Origin: Rhodococcus ruber | Lineage (GTDB): Bacteria; Actinomycetota; Actinomycetes; Mycobacteriales; Mycobacteriaceae | DNA length: 64,000 nt | Direction of reading: 5' to 3' | Assembly (NCBI RefSeq): GCF_027270735.1 | Contig: NZ_JAPWIJ010000016.1 | Coordinates: forward strand, 20,419 to 84,418 | Part shown: one piece after another, positions 25,478-33,648 of the stretch | Numbering within the stretch: the stretch's first letter is position 1 | Layout of the letters: each line of letters starts with the position of its first letter | Notes under the pieces: model-generated | What the model saw: only the letters and a program-made list of their open reading frames with translations | Database searches by the model: none | Told to the model about the DNA's origin: nothing | Made by a program: the position numbers and the translations under genes

Positions 25478-26916
25478 TCCGCGTCCTTTCCAACCGATCG
25501 GAGCGCCGAATGATGCCGACCCCACACGAAGTAGAACGCGAGAACCACGGCGAGCCACAGCCCGAACCAGAACCACGTGGTCCACCGCAGACCGGACAGG
25601 ATGTACACGCACGCGGCGACCGACAACACCGGCGTCACCGGGTAGCCCGGGACCTTGAACGGACGCTCCAGGTCCGGCATCGTCCGACGAAGCACGATCA
25701 CCCCGATCGCCACGACTATGAACGCGACGAGGGTTCCGATCGACACCAGATCGGCCAGCTTGTCGAGCGGAATGAACGCAGCGAGAATCGAGATGATCAC
25801 CGCGACCACGATCGTGTTGTTGACCGGGGTGTGCGTGCGCGGACTGACTTTGGCAAACGCCTTCGGCAACATGCCGTCTCGGCCCATGGCGAACAGAATG
25901 CGAGTCTGCCCGTACATCGTCACCAGGGTCACCGAGAAGATCGAAATGACCGCGCCGGCAGCCAGAATCGTTGCCGGCCAGGCCTGCCCGGTGACGTTGC
26001 GAAGAATCTCGGCCAAGCCGGCTTCCTCCTGCCCGGCGAAGGCGGTCCACGGCTGAGTCCCCAGCGCTGCCACGGCGACCACGAGGTAGAAGACGATGAC
26101 GACGATGAGCGCAGCAATGATGGCTCGCGGCATGGTCTTCTGTGGATTCTTCACCTCGTCGCCCGCGGTGGACACCGCGTCGAGTCCGATGAACGAGAAG
26201 AAGATGGTGCCTGCGGCCGCGGTGACACCGGCAGTACCCAGCGGCATGAAATCGGAGAAGTTCCCCGAGTCGAAGGCGGAGAATCCGACGACCGCGAACA
26301 GTGCGAGCACACCGAGTTTGATGACGACCATGACCGCATTGACTGCTGCGGATTCACTGGCACCGCGAATGAGCAGCACGGCGCACAAGACGATCAGGAC
26401 CACAGCGGGCAGGTTCATGACTCCAGGGTCGGCGTCACCCGGTGCAGCGGACAACGCATGCGGGATGGTGAAACCGAAGAGGTTGTTGAGCAGTTCGTTC
26501 AGATACCCGCTCCACCCCACGGCGACGGCGGCACTCGACACCCCGTATTCGAGCAACAGGCAGGCCGCGACCCCCATCGCGACCACCTCACCCATCGTCA
26601 CGTAGGCGTACGAGTAGGTAGAGCCGGAAACCGGCACTGCCGACGCCATTTCGGCGTAACAGATGGCAGCGAGTCCGGCCGCGATACCTGCCGCCAGAAA
26701 CGAGAGCACGACCGCGGGACCGGCCTCGGGAACGGCCAGCGACAGCACGAAGAAGATACCGGTGCCGATGGTGGCACCGACGCCGAACATCGTCAGCTGA
26801 AATGTGCCGATGGTGCGTTCCAGACCGCCACTGCTCTGCTGGTCCGGGTCCACGATCGGTTTCTTGCGCAACAGCTGTGATCGCAGACTCGATGCGGGTC
26901 TGTTCGACGAAGTCAT
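25474..26916 (-). CDS. APC-superfamily amino-acid permease, cationic (CAT) type
   Basis: A 480-residue membrane transporter with about 12 to 13 hydrophobic segments. MFGVGATIGTGIFF in helix 1, GLAAICYAEMASAVPVSGS in helix 3 and FSFIGLDAVSTAGDEVKNP in helix 6 are hallmarks of the cationic amino-acid (CAT) branch. It probably imports arginine or lysine with protons, feeding the davBA route beside it. The ATG at 26914-26916 follows GGGAGAG. It is operon partner of the Usp gene and divergent from a second PucR regulator. Confidence 0.85.
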   Translation of the reverse strand: MTSSNRPASSLRSQLLRKKPIVDPDQQSSGGLERTIGTFQLTMFGVGATIGTGIFFVLSLAVPEAGPAVVLSFLAAGIAAGLAAICYAEMASAVPVSGSTYSYAYVTMGEVVAMGVAACLLLEYGVSSAAVAVGWSGYLNELLNNLFGFTIPHALSAAPGDADPGVMNLPAVVLIVLCAVLLIRGASESAAVNAVMVVIKLGVLALFAVVGFSAFDSGNFSDFMPLGTAGVTAAAGTIFFSFIGLDAVSTAGDEVKNPQKTMPRAIIAALIVVIVFYLVVAVAALGTQPWTAFAGQEEAGLAEILRNVTGQAWPATILAAGAVISIFSVTLVTMYGQTRILFAMGRDGMLPKAFAKVSPRTHTPVNNTIVVAVIISILAAFIPLDKLADLVSIGTLVAFIVVAIGVIVLRRTMPDLERPFKVPGYPVTPVLSVAACVYILSGLRWTTWFWFGLWLAVVLAFYFVWGRHHSALRSVGKDAE

Positions 26917-27092
26917 GGTCGGCTCTCCCAACGTGGAGGCGAACGTGCGGATCGGCTGATTGTGCTCCCAGATAGTGCCTGTCGCATATCGAACACGCCG
27001 CGAGATGTCTCGATTCACGCAGCGACTCGTTTCGGGACTGCCACTGCGATGCCTACCATTGACCTTCGATCGGATGGGAGACGAGCGAACAC

Positions 27093-28307
27093 ATGGCCAC
27101 ACAGGAGGGCGGGGCACGGCTCGACACGGTCGCTGCGCTGGCTGCGTCGGACGCCGGCGGCCTCGACGTCGTGTTTCTCGGCAACTTTCTCGACGTCCTC
27201 ACCGACGCCGTGAACGCGGGCGTCCCGCTCAGACGACAACAGCTCAGAGCGTTCCGAGCTCAGGGTGATGCTGCCGCGCGCGCCGGAGTCGCATTGCGAG
27301 CACTCCTCGACCTGTATCTCTCCTCGGCTTGGCGGCTGTGGCGAGAACTGCCCGCAGTGACGGCAGCCGCCGACAATCCGGCCGGCGTCGTGACGGCAGG
27401 CGAGGTGATGCTGCGGGCCGTCGACGACGCGGTGGCCGAGCTCGCCGAAGGGTTTCAACTCGCCCGTCGCACGCTCGTTCGGGCCGAGGTACTCGCCCGC
27501 CGTGAGTTCGTCGACGATCTGCTGTCCGGAACGTCCGACGTCGCCGGCGTACTCGGACGCGCCCAGACGTTCGGGCTGGACCTGTCGAGTCCGCACGCGG
27601 TAGCGGTGGTCACGTCGAGCAAGCCGTTCACGGACGCGAGTTCGGCGATCGGGCTCGTCGAACGCAGCGTGCAAGGCAGCAAAGGTGACGCCGAGTTGCT
27701 CGTCGCAACCAAACAGGGCCGGTTGATTCTGGTCTTCCCTGCACCCGACCGCGATGCCGTCGAGCATGTTCTCACCAAGGCGGGACGTGTCCTCGGTACG
27801 TCCGCACACATCCCGACCGACTCCGTCGACCTCCGTCGCGACGGCGAGTACGGCAGGACGCAGATCGGGGTCGGTCGCCCACGCGGAGGAGCAGCAGGGG
27901 TCGCCGCGTCGTACCGCGAGGCGCTCGATGCTCTCGAACTCGCCTCCTCGCTCGGACTCGACACGCCGGTAGTCGATGCGCGAGATCTGCTGGTCTATCG
28001 AGTTCTCATCAGTGACCGGGCCGCCATCGCCGATCTTGTCGACACGTTGCTGACGCCGCTTCTGGTCGCCCGCGGTGGTGCGGGTCCGTTGCTGGAAACG
28101 TTGCAGGTGTACTTCGACACCGGCGCGAACTCTGCGTCCACCGCGCGACGCATGCACTTGTCGGTGAGGGCGGTCACGTACAGATTGTCGCGAATACATG
28201 ATTTGACCGGTCAGGATGTGGGCAACCCGGTCGAGGCATTTGCGCTGCATACAGCCGTACTCGGTGCCATGCTGCTCGACTGGCCTGGCGGTCGCCTGTC
28301 GTCATGA
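27093..28307 (+). CDS. PucR C-terminal helix-turn-helix regulator
   Basis: A 404-residue regulator of the PucR/CdaR group without the N-terminal PucR domain. It has a helical N-terminal half (about residues 25-150), a GGDEF-like middle domain, and the C-terminal helix-turn-helix (TARRMHLSVRAVTYRLSRIH). It is divergent from the permease-Usp operon across 176 bases and is likely its regulator. The inducer cannot be read from sequence. Confidence 0.8.
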   Translation: MATQEGGARLDTVAALAASDAGGLDVVFLGNFLDVLTDAVNAGVPLRRQQLRAFRAQGDAAARAGVALRALLDLYLSSAWRLWRELPAVTAAADNPAGVVTAGEVMLRAVDDAVAELAEGFQLARRTLVRAEVLARREFVDDLLSGTSDVAGVLGRAQTFGLDLSSPHAVAVVTSSKPFTDASSAIGLVERSVQGSKGDAELLVATKQGRLILVFPAPDRDAVEHVLTKAGRVLGTSAHIPTDSVDLRRDGEYGRTQIGVGRPRGGAAGVAASYREALDALELASSLGLDTPVVDARDLLVYRVLISDRAAIADLVDTLLTPLLVARGGAGPLLETLQVYFDTGANSASTARRMHLSVRAVTYRLSRIHDLTGQDVGNPVEAFALHTAVLGAMLLDWPGGRLSS

Positions 28308-28325
28308 CAGGTACGATCGCCTAAC

Positions 28326-28342
28326 TTGCCGGATTCCGGCAA
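28326..28342. terminator. TTGCCGG hairpin after the PucR gene
   Basis: TTGCCGG-ATT-CCGGCAA is a perfect 7-base inverted repeat with a 3-base loop, 18 bases past the PucR stop. It could end that transcript or be a regulator site for the small gene and TerC downstream. No U-run follows. Confidence 0.35.
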
Positions 28343-28532
28343 CCAATTCCGACGAAACATGTCCGCAAAACGACCCTGCCTGCACGAAACTGAACAGTCA
28401 CACTGGAGTAGTCGCGGTCGGACCTACTAGCCGTGGGGCCCCGTGGAGTGACCCACGATTCCCGTCGAGCAGAACGCTCGGCCAGAACGCCACCGGCATC
28501 ATACGAACGAGAACGCAAGGAGCATGTGACAG

Positions 28533-28688
28533 ATGTCGTCATTGGTACAGAAGTTGACCACATTCGCTCGCAGCCCACAGGGCAAGAAGATGGTCGATCA
28601 GGCGCGTAGATACGCAACCAAGCCGGAGAATCAGGCGAAGTTGAAGCAACTCGGTAGCAAGTTCACCGGTAAGGGTGGTCGTTCATGA
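28533..28688 (+). CDS. Small basic protein, 51 aa, coupled to TerC
   Basis: A 52-codon frame with AAGGAG 10 bases before the ATG and a stop that overlaps the TerC start as ATGA (28685-28688). The product starts MSSLVQKLTTFARS and is basic, with many Lys and Gln and no hydrophobic segment. It resembles short Lys-rich actinobacterial proteins of unknown role. The good ribosome site and the overlap make it a likely real gene, first in a two-gene operon with TerC. Confidence 0.72.
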   Translation: MSSLVQKLTTFARSPQGKKMVDQARRYATKPENQAKLKQLGSKFTGKGGRS

Positions 28689-29752
28689 ACGTCGTTCCGT
28701 GGTGGGCGTGGGCGGCATTCGGTGCCGTCGTCCTCATCCTGCTGGCAATCGACCTGCTCGCGCACCGTGGTGCCCACATCATCGGCTTCAAGGAGGCCGC
28801 GTGGTGGAGCGCACTGTGGGTCGGCGTGGCCATAATCTTCGGCATCGTCGTGTTCTTCACGCTCGGCACGACGGCAGGCGTGGAATACACCACGGCGTGG
28901 TTGCTGGAGAAGAGTCTGTCCGTCGACAACCTGTTCGTCTTCGCGCTGATCTTCGGCTACTTCAAGGTTCCCCGTGAGTACCAGCACCGCGTGCTGTTCT
29001 TCGGTGTGATCGGCGCCCTTGTCTTCCGTGCCATCTTCCTGGCCGCCGGTGTGGCCATCGTCAGCAAGTTCGCTGCCGTTCTGTTCGTCTTCGCAGCCAT
29101 CCTCCTCTACAGCGCTTACAAGTTGATGAAGGACGAGGACGACTCGTACGACCCCGGCACCTCCATCGCAGTGCGCTTGCTCAAGAAGATCGTCCCCGTT
29201 CAGGACGAGTACTCCGGTACCAAGTTCTTCGTCAAGGAAGCAGGCAAGCGAGTGGCCACGCCACTGCTCGCCGTCGTAGTAGCGATCGAGGCCGCCGACC
29301 TGGTGTTCGCAGTCGACAGCGTTCCTGCTGTTCTGGCGGTTACCGACGACCCGTTCATCGTGTATTCCTCGAATGCGTTCGCGATCCTCGGACTGCGTGC
29401 CCTGTACTTCTTGCTCGCAGGGTTGCTCGAGAAGTTCCACTACCTGTCCAAGGGTCTGGCGATCATCCTCGCCTTCATCGGCGTCAAGCTGATCCTGCAG
29501 GCCGGACACAAGGTGATCAGCACGTCGATCCCCGAGATCCCCTCTCTGGTCAGCCTGGTGGTCATCATCGTGGTCCTGGCAGGCTCGATCATCCTGAGCC
29601 TGAAGAATCCTCCGGAGGAAGACAGCGCCGACGCGATCGACAAGGCCGCGGCCGACAGTCCGATCGTCGATCCGACGGACGGAACATCCACCGCCGGCTC
29701 CTCGTCGACGGGAACGTCGGGTACGGATTCACCGAGACTCGACAAGTCCTAG
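28685..29752 (+). CDS. TerC/Alx-family membrane protein
   Basis: A 355-residue integral membrane protein of the TerC family, linked to tellurite resistance and, in Alx/MeeF-type members, to manganese export. About nine hydrophobic segments are seen. The paired acidic motifs of the family are present: EKSLSVDNLFVFALIFGYF and AIEAADLVFAVDSVPAVLAVT. A Ser/Thr-rich soluble tail of about 55 residues follows the last helix. It is translationally coupled to the small basic gene before it and followed by a strong terminator. Confidence 0.88.
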   Translation: MNVVPWWAWAAFGAVVLILLAIDLLAHRGAHIIGFKEAAWWSALWVGVAIIFGIVVFFTLGTTAGVEYTTAWLLEKSLSVDNLFVFALIFGYFKVPREYQHRVLFFGVIGALVFRAIFLAAGVAIVSKFAAVLFVFAAILLYSAYKLMKDEDDSYDPGTSIAVRLLKKIVPVQDEYSGTKFFVKEAGKRVATPLLAVVVAIEAADLVFAVDSVPAVLAVTDDPFIVYSSNAFAILGLRALYFLLAGLLEKFHYLSKGLAIILAFIGVKLILQAGHKVISTSIPEIPSLVSLVVIIVVLAGSIILSLKNPPEEDSADAIDKAAADSPIVDPTDGTSTAGSSSTGTSGTDSPRLDKS

Positions 29753-29763
29753 CACCGCACGAC

Positions 29764-29803
29764 ACATGCCCCGCCGATCAGTTCGGCGGGGCATGTTTGT
29801 GTT
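29764..29803 (+). terminator. Rho-independent terminator after terC
   Basis: A 14-base perfect stem (29764-29777 with 29783-29796), very GC-rich, with a 5-base loop and followed by TTGTGTT. It separates the TerC operon from dps. Confidence 0.85.
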
Positions 29804-29829
29804 CCGGGGCGTTGGGGCAAACACTGATC

Positions 29830-30378
29830 ATGGCTGAAAAGAACTCGTACACCGTTCCCGGACTCACCTCGGAAAAGGGCGCGCGCGTCGCCGAGATCTT
29901 GCAAGATCGACTGAACGCGTACAACGACCTACACCTGACGCTCAAGCACATTCACTGGAATGTCGTCGGACCCAACTTCATCTCGGTGCACGAGATGCTC
30001 GACCCGCAGGTCGAAGCGGTTCGCGGTTTCGCAGACGACGTCGCCGAGCGCATCGCAACCCTCGGCTCCTCGGCCAAGGGCACGCCCGGCACCATCGTCT
30101 CCGAACGTAGCTGGGACGACTACTCGATCGGACGCGCGACGGCCATCGAGCACCTCGGAGCTCTCGATCTCGTCTACACCGGCGTCATCGAGACCACTCG
30201 TAAGAACATCGACGAGGTCGGCGAGATCGACCCCATCACCGAGGACATGCTGATCGGCCAGAGTGCCCAGCTCGAACTGTTCCACTGGTTCGTTCGCGCA
30301 CACCTGGAGAACTCCGGCGGCCAGCTGTCCACCGCGAGCGCATCCACCGAGGTCGACGCGGCAATTCAGGCAGGCTAG
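29830..30378 (+). CDS. dps: Dps-family ferroxidase / DNA-protection protein
   Basis: A 182-residue Dps protein, close in length to mycobacterial Dps1. It forms a dodecamer that oxidises and stores iron and shields DNA in starvation. The ferroxidase-site ligands appear in LTLKHIHWNVVGPNF (His) and HEMLDPQVEAVRGFADDVAER (His/Asp/Glu). The C-terminal tail is short. ATG at 29830 is preferred over one 33 bases earlier, which falls in the terminator shoulder. Monocistronic, with terminators on both sides. Confidence 0.92.
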   Translation: MAEKNSYTVPGLTSEKGARVAEILQDRLNAYNDLHLTLKHIHWNVVGPNFISVHEMLDPQVEAVRGFADDVAERIATLGSSAKGTPGTIVSERSWDDYSIGRATAIEHLGALDLVYTGVIETTRKNIDEVGEIDPITEDMLIGQSAQLELFHWFVRAHLENSGGQLSTASASTEVDAAIQAG

Positions 30379-30393
30379 ACCCTCTCGACCACA

Positions 30394-30431
30394 ACACCGA
30401 CCTCGCCGTTACCGGCGGGGTCGGTGTTTTT
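30394..30431 (+). terminator. Rho-independent terminator after dps
   Basis: ACACCGACC and CGCCG (30394-30408) pair with CGGCG and GGTCGGTGT (30413-30427), a stem of about 15 bases with one G-U pair and a 4-base loop, followed by a run of five T. Confidence 0.88.
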
Positions 30432-30444
30432 CGTCCGAGCGAGT

Positions 30445-30906
30445 TCAGTCGGTCGGCCTGGCCTCGTGCCCGCGGCGGCCGTGCGTACGACGCTGCTCCT
30501 TCATCTCTGCCTCGAAGACGTGGCGGCGACCGTCGAGCAGTTCGTCTCGCACCGCCCGCTCGTGATCGCGCAGAGGACTCCAGTAGCCGTCGTCGAATTC
30601 CTCGACGAGCTGGAACGTCCAGCGTCCGGGCGCGATGTTCCTGCCGATCATGTCGTCGTCGATTCGCTGTGCGATCGCATCGTGGTCGGCTTCGGCGAGT
30701 GCCTCGACGGCTTCTCCGAGCAGCAGGTCGGAGTGACCCATCAGTTGGTGGAACGAGTAAAGGTGCCCGCGGGCCCGCTCGACGCATTCGAGCGCTTCGG
30801 ACATCTTGCCCACAGCGGCCACGGTCGCATCGTCCACACCGCTCGGACGCCGATGCTCCGGGGACGGTGTCTCGTGGGCGGGCTGGGCGTCGGTATCTGA
30901 GTTCAT
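30445..30906 (-). CDS. Conserved hypothetical protein, 153 aa
   Basis: A 153-residue soluble protein I recognise only as a type found in related actinobacteria. The central part (about residues 30-120) is helical, including KMSEALECVERARGHLY, and the end is rich in Arg and His. No catalytic motif is evident. It converges with dps (terminator between) and is divergent from csbD. Function unknown. Confidence 0.65.
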   Translation of the reverse strand: MNSDTDAQPAHETPSPEHRRPSGVDDATVAAVGKMSEALECVERARGHLYSFHQLMGHSDLLLGEAVEALAEADHDAIAQRIDDDMIGRNIAPGRWTFQLVEEFDDGYWSPLRDHERAVRDELLDGRRHVFEAEMKEQRRTHGRRGHEARPTD

Positions 30907-30964
30907 GGTCGACGGTTACCCGGATGGCATCTGTACAACCGCCACACAATCGCACGCACAACGG

Positions 30965-30990
30965 GGATTACCGCGTCCGATCGTGGGTAT
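30965..30990 (+). promoter_or_regulatory. Possible SigF/SigB-type promoter of csbD
   Basis: GGGTAT at 30985-30990 matches the -10 of general-stress (SigF/SigB) promoters. GGATTA at 30965-30970, 14 bases upstream, is a weak -35. CsbD genes are typically under this control. The -35 is imperfect, so this is tentative. Confidence 0.4.
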
Positions 30991-31034
30991 AGCTCTCTCC
31001 GAAAAGGTAGGACAATCTATTTCGAGGAGTTCAC

Positions 31035-31232
31035 ATGGCTGATTTCATCGACAAGGCAAAGCACAAGGCCGAAGAGCTGGTGGGCGAAGCCAAGGAAAAG
31101 ATCGGCCACAAGACCGACAACGACGATCTTGCTGCCGAAGGCGCGAAGGATCAGGCCTCGGGCAAGACCAAGCAGGTCGGCGACGACGTCTCCGACGCTG
31201 CAGGCAACATCAAGGACAAGTTCACCAACTGA
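31035..31232 (+). CDS. CsbD-family stress protein
   Basis: A 65-residue, highly charged protein rich in Lys, Asp and Ala: ADFIDKAKHKAEELVGEAKE, then a second amphipathic segment ending DAAGNIKDKFTN. This is the CsbD layout, a small general-stress protein of unknown mechanism, probably unfolded or helical hairpin. CGAGGAG precedes the ATG. It stands alone between a divergent hypothetical gene and a terminator. Confidence 0.85.
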   Translation: MADFIDKAKHKAEELVGEAKEKIGHKTDNDDLAAEGAKDQASGKTKQVGDDVSDAAGNIKDKFTN

Positions 31233-31251
31233 TTCTTCGGTTCGGTCGACC

Positions 31252-31290
31252 AGGACCCCGCATCTCGAGTTGTTCGAGATGCGGGGTCCT
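31252..31290. terminator. Bidirectional terminator, 17-base stem
   Basis: Bases 31252-31268 pair perfectly with 31274-31290 around a 5-base loop (GTTGT). The hairpin lies between the converging csbD and EAL genes and serves both directions. Confidence 0.8.
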
Positions 31291-31313
31291 CGGTCTGTGT
31301 GCCATCACCGGCC

Positions 31314-32042
31314 TCAGATCGGCGGATTCGGCAGCGGCATCGGCCGGCCGAACAGCCAGCCCTGCCCCAGGGTCGCGCCCAACGCCATGGCGCGACGCAG
31401 ATGCCGACGAGTCTCGATTCCTTCCGCCAGCAGAGTTGCGTCGCTCGTGTCCAGGTAATCCCGTACCTGCTGGACCGCGGCGCGCGATCGGTACGGCGAC
31501 CGAACGATCGACGCGTCGAGTTTGACGATGTCCGGCCCGACCGACGCCAGCAGGCCGAGCGTCGCCGGGGTCGCCCCGACGTCGTCCATCGCCACCGACA
31601 TTCCACGCGCCCGTGCACCCCGAACCAGCGCCATCAGCATCGGTACGTTGCGGTCGAGGTCTCTCTCGGTGATCTCGAGGACCACGTCGAGGTCGTTGCC
31701 GATCGCATCGAGATGGATGTCGACATCCCGTTCGTCGACGAAGCAACCGGGCTCGATATTGAGAAAGAACCGCACTCTGCGTGAGAACGCGCGCTCGCGA
31801 GCCGCCCGCAGCGCGGCCGCCCGGCATGCGACGTCCACCCGACCCACCATGCCGCGCTCACGGGCGAGGGCGAACACTGCCTCGGGAACAGCCAGGCTGG
31901 GAGACGGCCACCTGGCGAGGGCCTCGTACCCGACGACCGCACCGGTCGACAGTTCGACGACGGGCTGAAACATCGCAGCCACCGACTCGACCGAATCGAG
32001 CGCTGCCGATGCTGCCAGTACCGCGCCGTCCGACACGGTCAC
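31314..32042 (-). CDS. EAL-domain cyclic-di-GMP phosphodiesterase
   Basis: A 242-residue stand-alone EAL domain, which hydrolyses c-di-GMP to pGpG. Residues for metal and substrate binding are present: the EALAR signature, Asn of FLNIEPG, Glu of EITERD, the Asp pair of MDDVG (usually DDFG), Lys of VKLDAS, Glu of EGIET, and Gln of GQGWLFGRP. The enzyme is therefore probably active. No sensor domain is attached. Its ATG overlaps the upstream PucR gene by 4 bases (32039-32042), so a one-component regulator and the phosphodiesterase are made together. Confidence 0.87.
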   Translation of the reverse strand: MTVSDGAVLAASAALDSVESVAAMFQPVVELSTGAVVGYEALARWPSPSLAVPEAVFALARERGMVGRVDVACRAAALRAARERAFSRRVRFFLNIEPGCFVDERDVDIHLDAIGNDLDVVLEITERDLDRNVPMLMALVRGARARGMSVAMDDVGATPATLGLLASVGPDIVKLDASIVRSPYRSRAAVQQVRDYLDTSDATLLAEGIETRRHLRRAMALGATLGQGWLFGRPMPLPNPPI

Positions 32043-33292
32043 GATATTCGCTCGTCCACCGGAGCACGACGTGCCTCGAGGCGGTCGGCGATCAAAGCCG
32101 CGTGCAGTCGGCGCAGTCCCGACGGCTTCATCGGATCCAGTCCGGTGAGCTGCTCCACGCGCTTGAGGCGATAGTCGACCGTGTTGGGGTGCACCGTCAG
32201 CCAGGTGGCCGTCTTCTTCCGGTTGGAGTCCGATTCGACGAAGGCCTGCAGCGTCGGCAACAGATCGACCGAATCGCGGAGCGGATCGATCAACGTCACG
32301 AGATGCTTGCGGCCCAGACCCGGCCTGCTCACCTGATACTCGAACACCAGATCCGCAATCCGATACGTTCCCGGGGCGTATCGCAACCTACGAACGAGAC
32401 TCAGCAGCTCGTACAGATGCGGTGCAGTAGCAGCGATGTCGTCGATCGCTGCCGATGCGGTGGTCGCGGTAACGGCTATCTGCCCGCCGTCTGCGAAACG
32501 GCCGACCAGTTCGTCGACGTCGACTCCTGGGAGGTCGGGCAGCAGAACGGTTCCACCGGTAGCGCTGACGGATGCGATCGGCGCACATTCTGCGTCGAGC
32601 GTTGCCAGGGCCGCATGGATTCTTCGCAGCTTGCGCGCAGCCATCATGCCGGCGTCACCTCTGCGGGACCCTTCGTCGGCGTGGGCCGGGAAGTGCAGGG
32701 CCACCACGTGATAGTCCTCGGCGAGCAGTGCACCCATTCGATCAGCGATCTTGCGGGCCGTCCCATCGCCGGTCAGCAGCGCGTCGAGCAGTTCCGCGTC
32801 GTGTCGGGGACCGTTCTGAGTCAGCGTGCGAAATTCCGCGAGGTAGGCATCGGAGACGGATTCGGTGACGGCGTCGAGAAGCTCCATGATCAGCACTGTG
32901 CCGTCGATCGGATCATCGACGTTCTCGTCGACCGAGTGCGGAGCGGTGCGCAAACCCAGTGCGCAGCCCTCGTTTATCGCGTGCTGGATCCGGCCGAGCG
33001 GAACACCGTCACGGGCCCACCTCGTTGCAGCATCACGAAAAATGTCCATCGCACCCGCTATCGGTAGACGACCCGATTCCAGGACCCCCGCTGCGAGCTC
33101 GCAGCAGGTGGTCGTCATGTCGTCGAGCTCGCCGCGAGCACAGTCCCGCGGCGGTGGAGTGTCCTCCGGTTCCCCGATGTACTGATCCAACATCCGGGCT
33201 GCCGTCTCCCGCGGCGTCCGCAAGCGATCGGATGCACGTCGCCCGCCCACGTAATCCTCCTGTGGCACGTGCACGCTCTCTGTCGCGGTCAC
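32039..33292 (-). CDS. PucR-type helix-turn-helix regulator coupled to the EAL gene
   Basis: A 417-residue regulator with a helical N-terminal region, a degenerate GGDEF-like middle domain and a C-terminal PucR helix-turn-helix (WLTVHPNTVDYRLKRVEQLTG). The start is set at GTG 33290-33292, with GAGGGG upstream; longer frames reach into the AT-rich leader. It overlaps the EAL gene by ATGA. Coupling with a c-di-GMP enzyme suggests a role in lifestyle or surface change, but the signal is unknown. Confidence 0.82.
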   Translation of the reverse strand: MTATESVHVPQEDYVGGRRASDRLRTPRETAARMLDQYIGEPEDTPPPRDCARGELDDMTTTCCELAAGVLESGRLPIAGAMDIFRDAATRWARDGVPLGRIQHAINEGCALGLRTAPHSVDENVDDPIDGTVLIMELLDAVTESVSDAYLAEFRTLTQNGPRHDAELLDALLTGDGTARKIADRMGALLAEDYHVVALHFPAHADEGSRRGDAGMMAARKLRRIHAALATLDAECAPIASVSATGGTVLLPDLPGVDVDELVGRFADGGQIAVTATTASAAIDDIAATAPHLYELLSLVRRLRYAPGTYRIADLVFEYQVSRPGLGRKHLVTLIDPLRDSVDLLPTLQAFVESDSNRKKTATWLTVHPNTVDYRLKRVEQLTGLDPMKPSGLRRLHAALIADRLEARRAPVDERIS

Positions 33293-33648
33293 CCGACTCA
33301 ACCCCTCGCACTCGAAACCTGGTTCAGGTTTGTCTGTCGTTTCGGCCCGACACCCACCTGGCTGTGGCACCGACCTCGTGCGTCGCTCCACTGCGCCCTG
33401 AGCTGAACTGCCGAACGGAGAAGCAACATACGAACCGTAGAACAATAATCAAACCTACGGATTGTTTTTGCCAATATATCCGGCAACTCATCTTGAAACG
33501 AGGTGGCTCACGTCACTTGTGACGCCCTCTCACAAATGACGCAGCAGTTGCGGGCAGATTCCAAACGCCAGGCCGGAGGCCGTAATCGACCGAAATCCGC
33601 GCCTACTGTTCCGGCTTGTCCATCAACCCTCGTCGAAAGTCAGGCTCC
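33293..33648. other. AT-rich intergenic region with inverted repeats
   Basis: This 356-base gap lies between the PucR-EAL operon and the divergent lipase and holds no convincing gene. Bases 33421-33500 are clearly richer in A and T than the surroundings. CCGTAG (33435-33440) pairs with CTACGG (33455-33460), while AACAAT (33441-33446) pairs with ATTGTT (33461-33466), giving interleaved arms. CGTCAC-TT-GTGACG (33511-33524) is a further palindrome. These are likely promoter and operator elements for one or both flanking genes. Confidence 0.55.

Noticed and set aside
25336..26880. Long open frame of over 500 codons on the plus strand, opposite the permease and Usp genes
   Set aside because: The product is made of low-complexity His, Asp, Arg and Gly runs, typical of the antisense frame of a GC-rich membrane-protein gene, and the opposite strand encodes two clear families.
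28380..28532. Possible yybP-ykoY manganese riboswitch before the TerC operon
   Set aside because: TerC genes sometimes have one, and GGAGTAG at 28404-28410 recalls it, but the paired core elements of that riboswitch could not be found.
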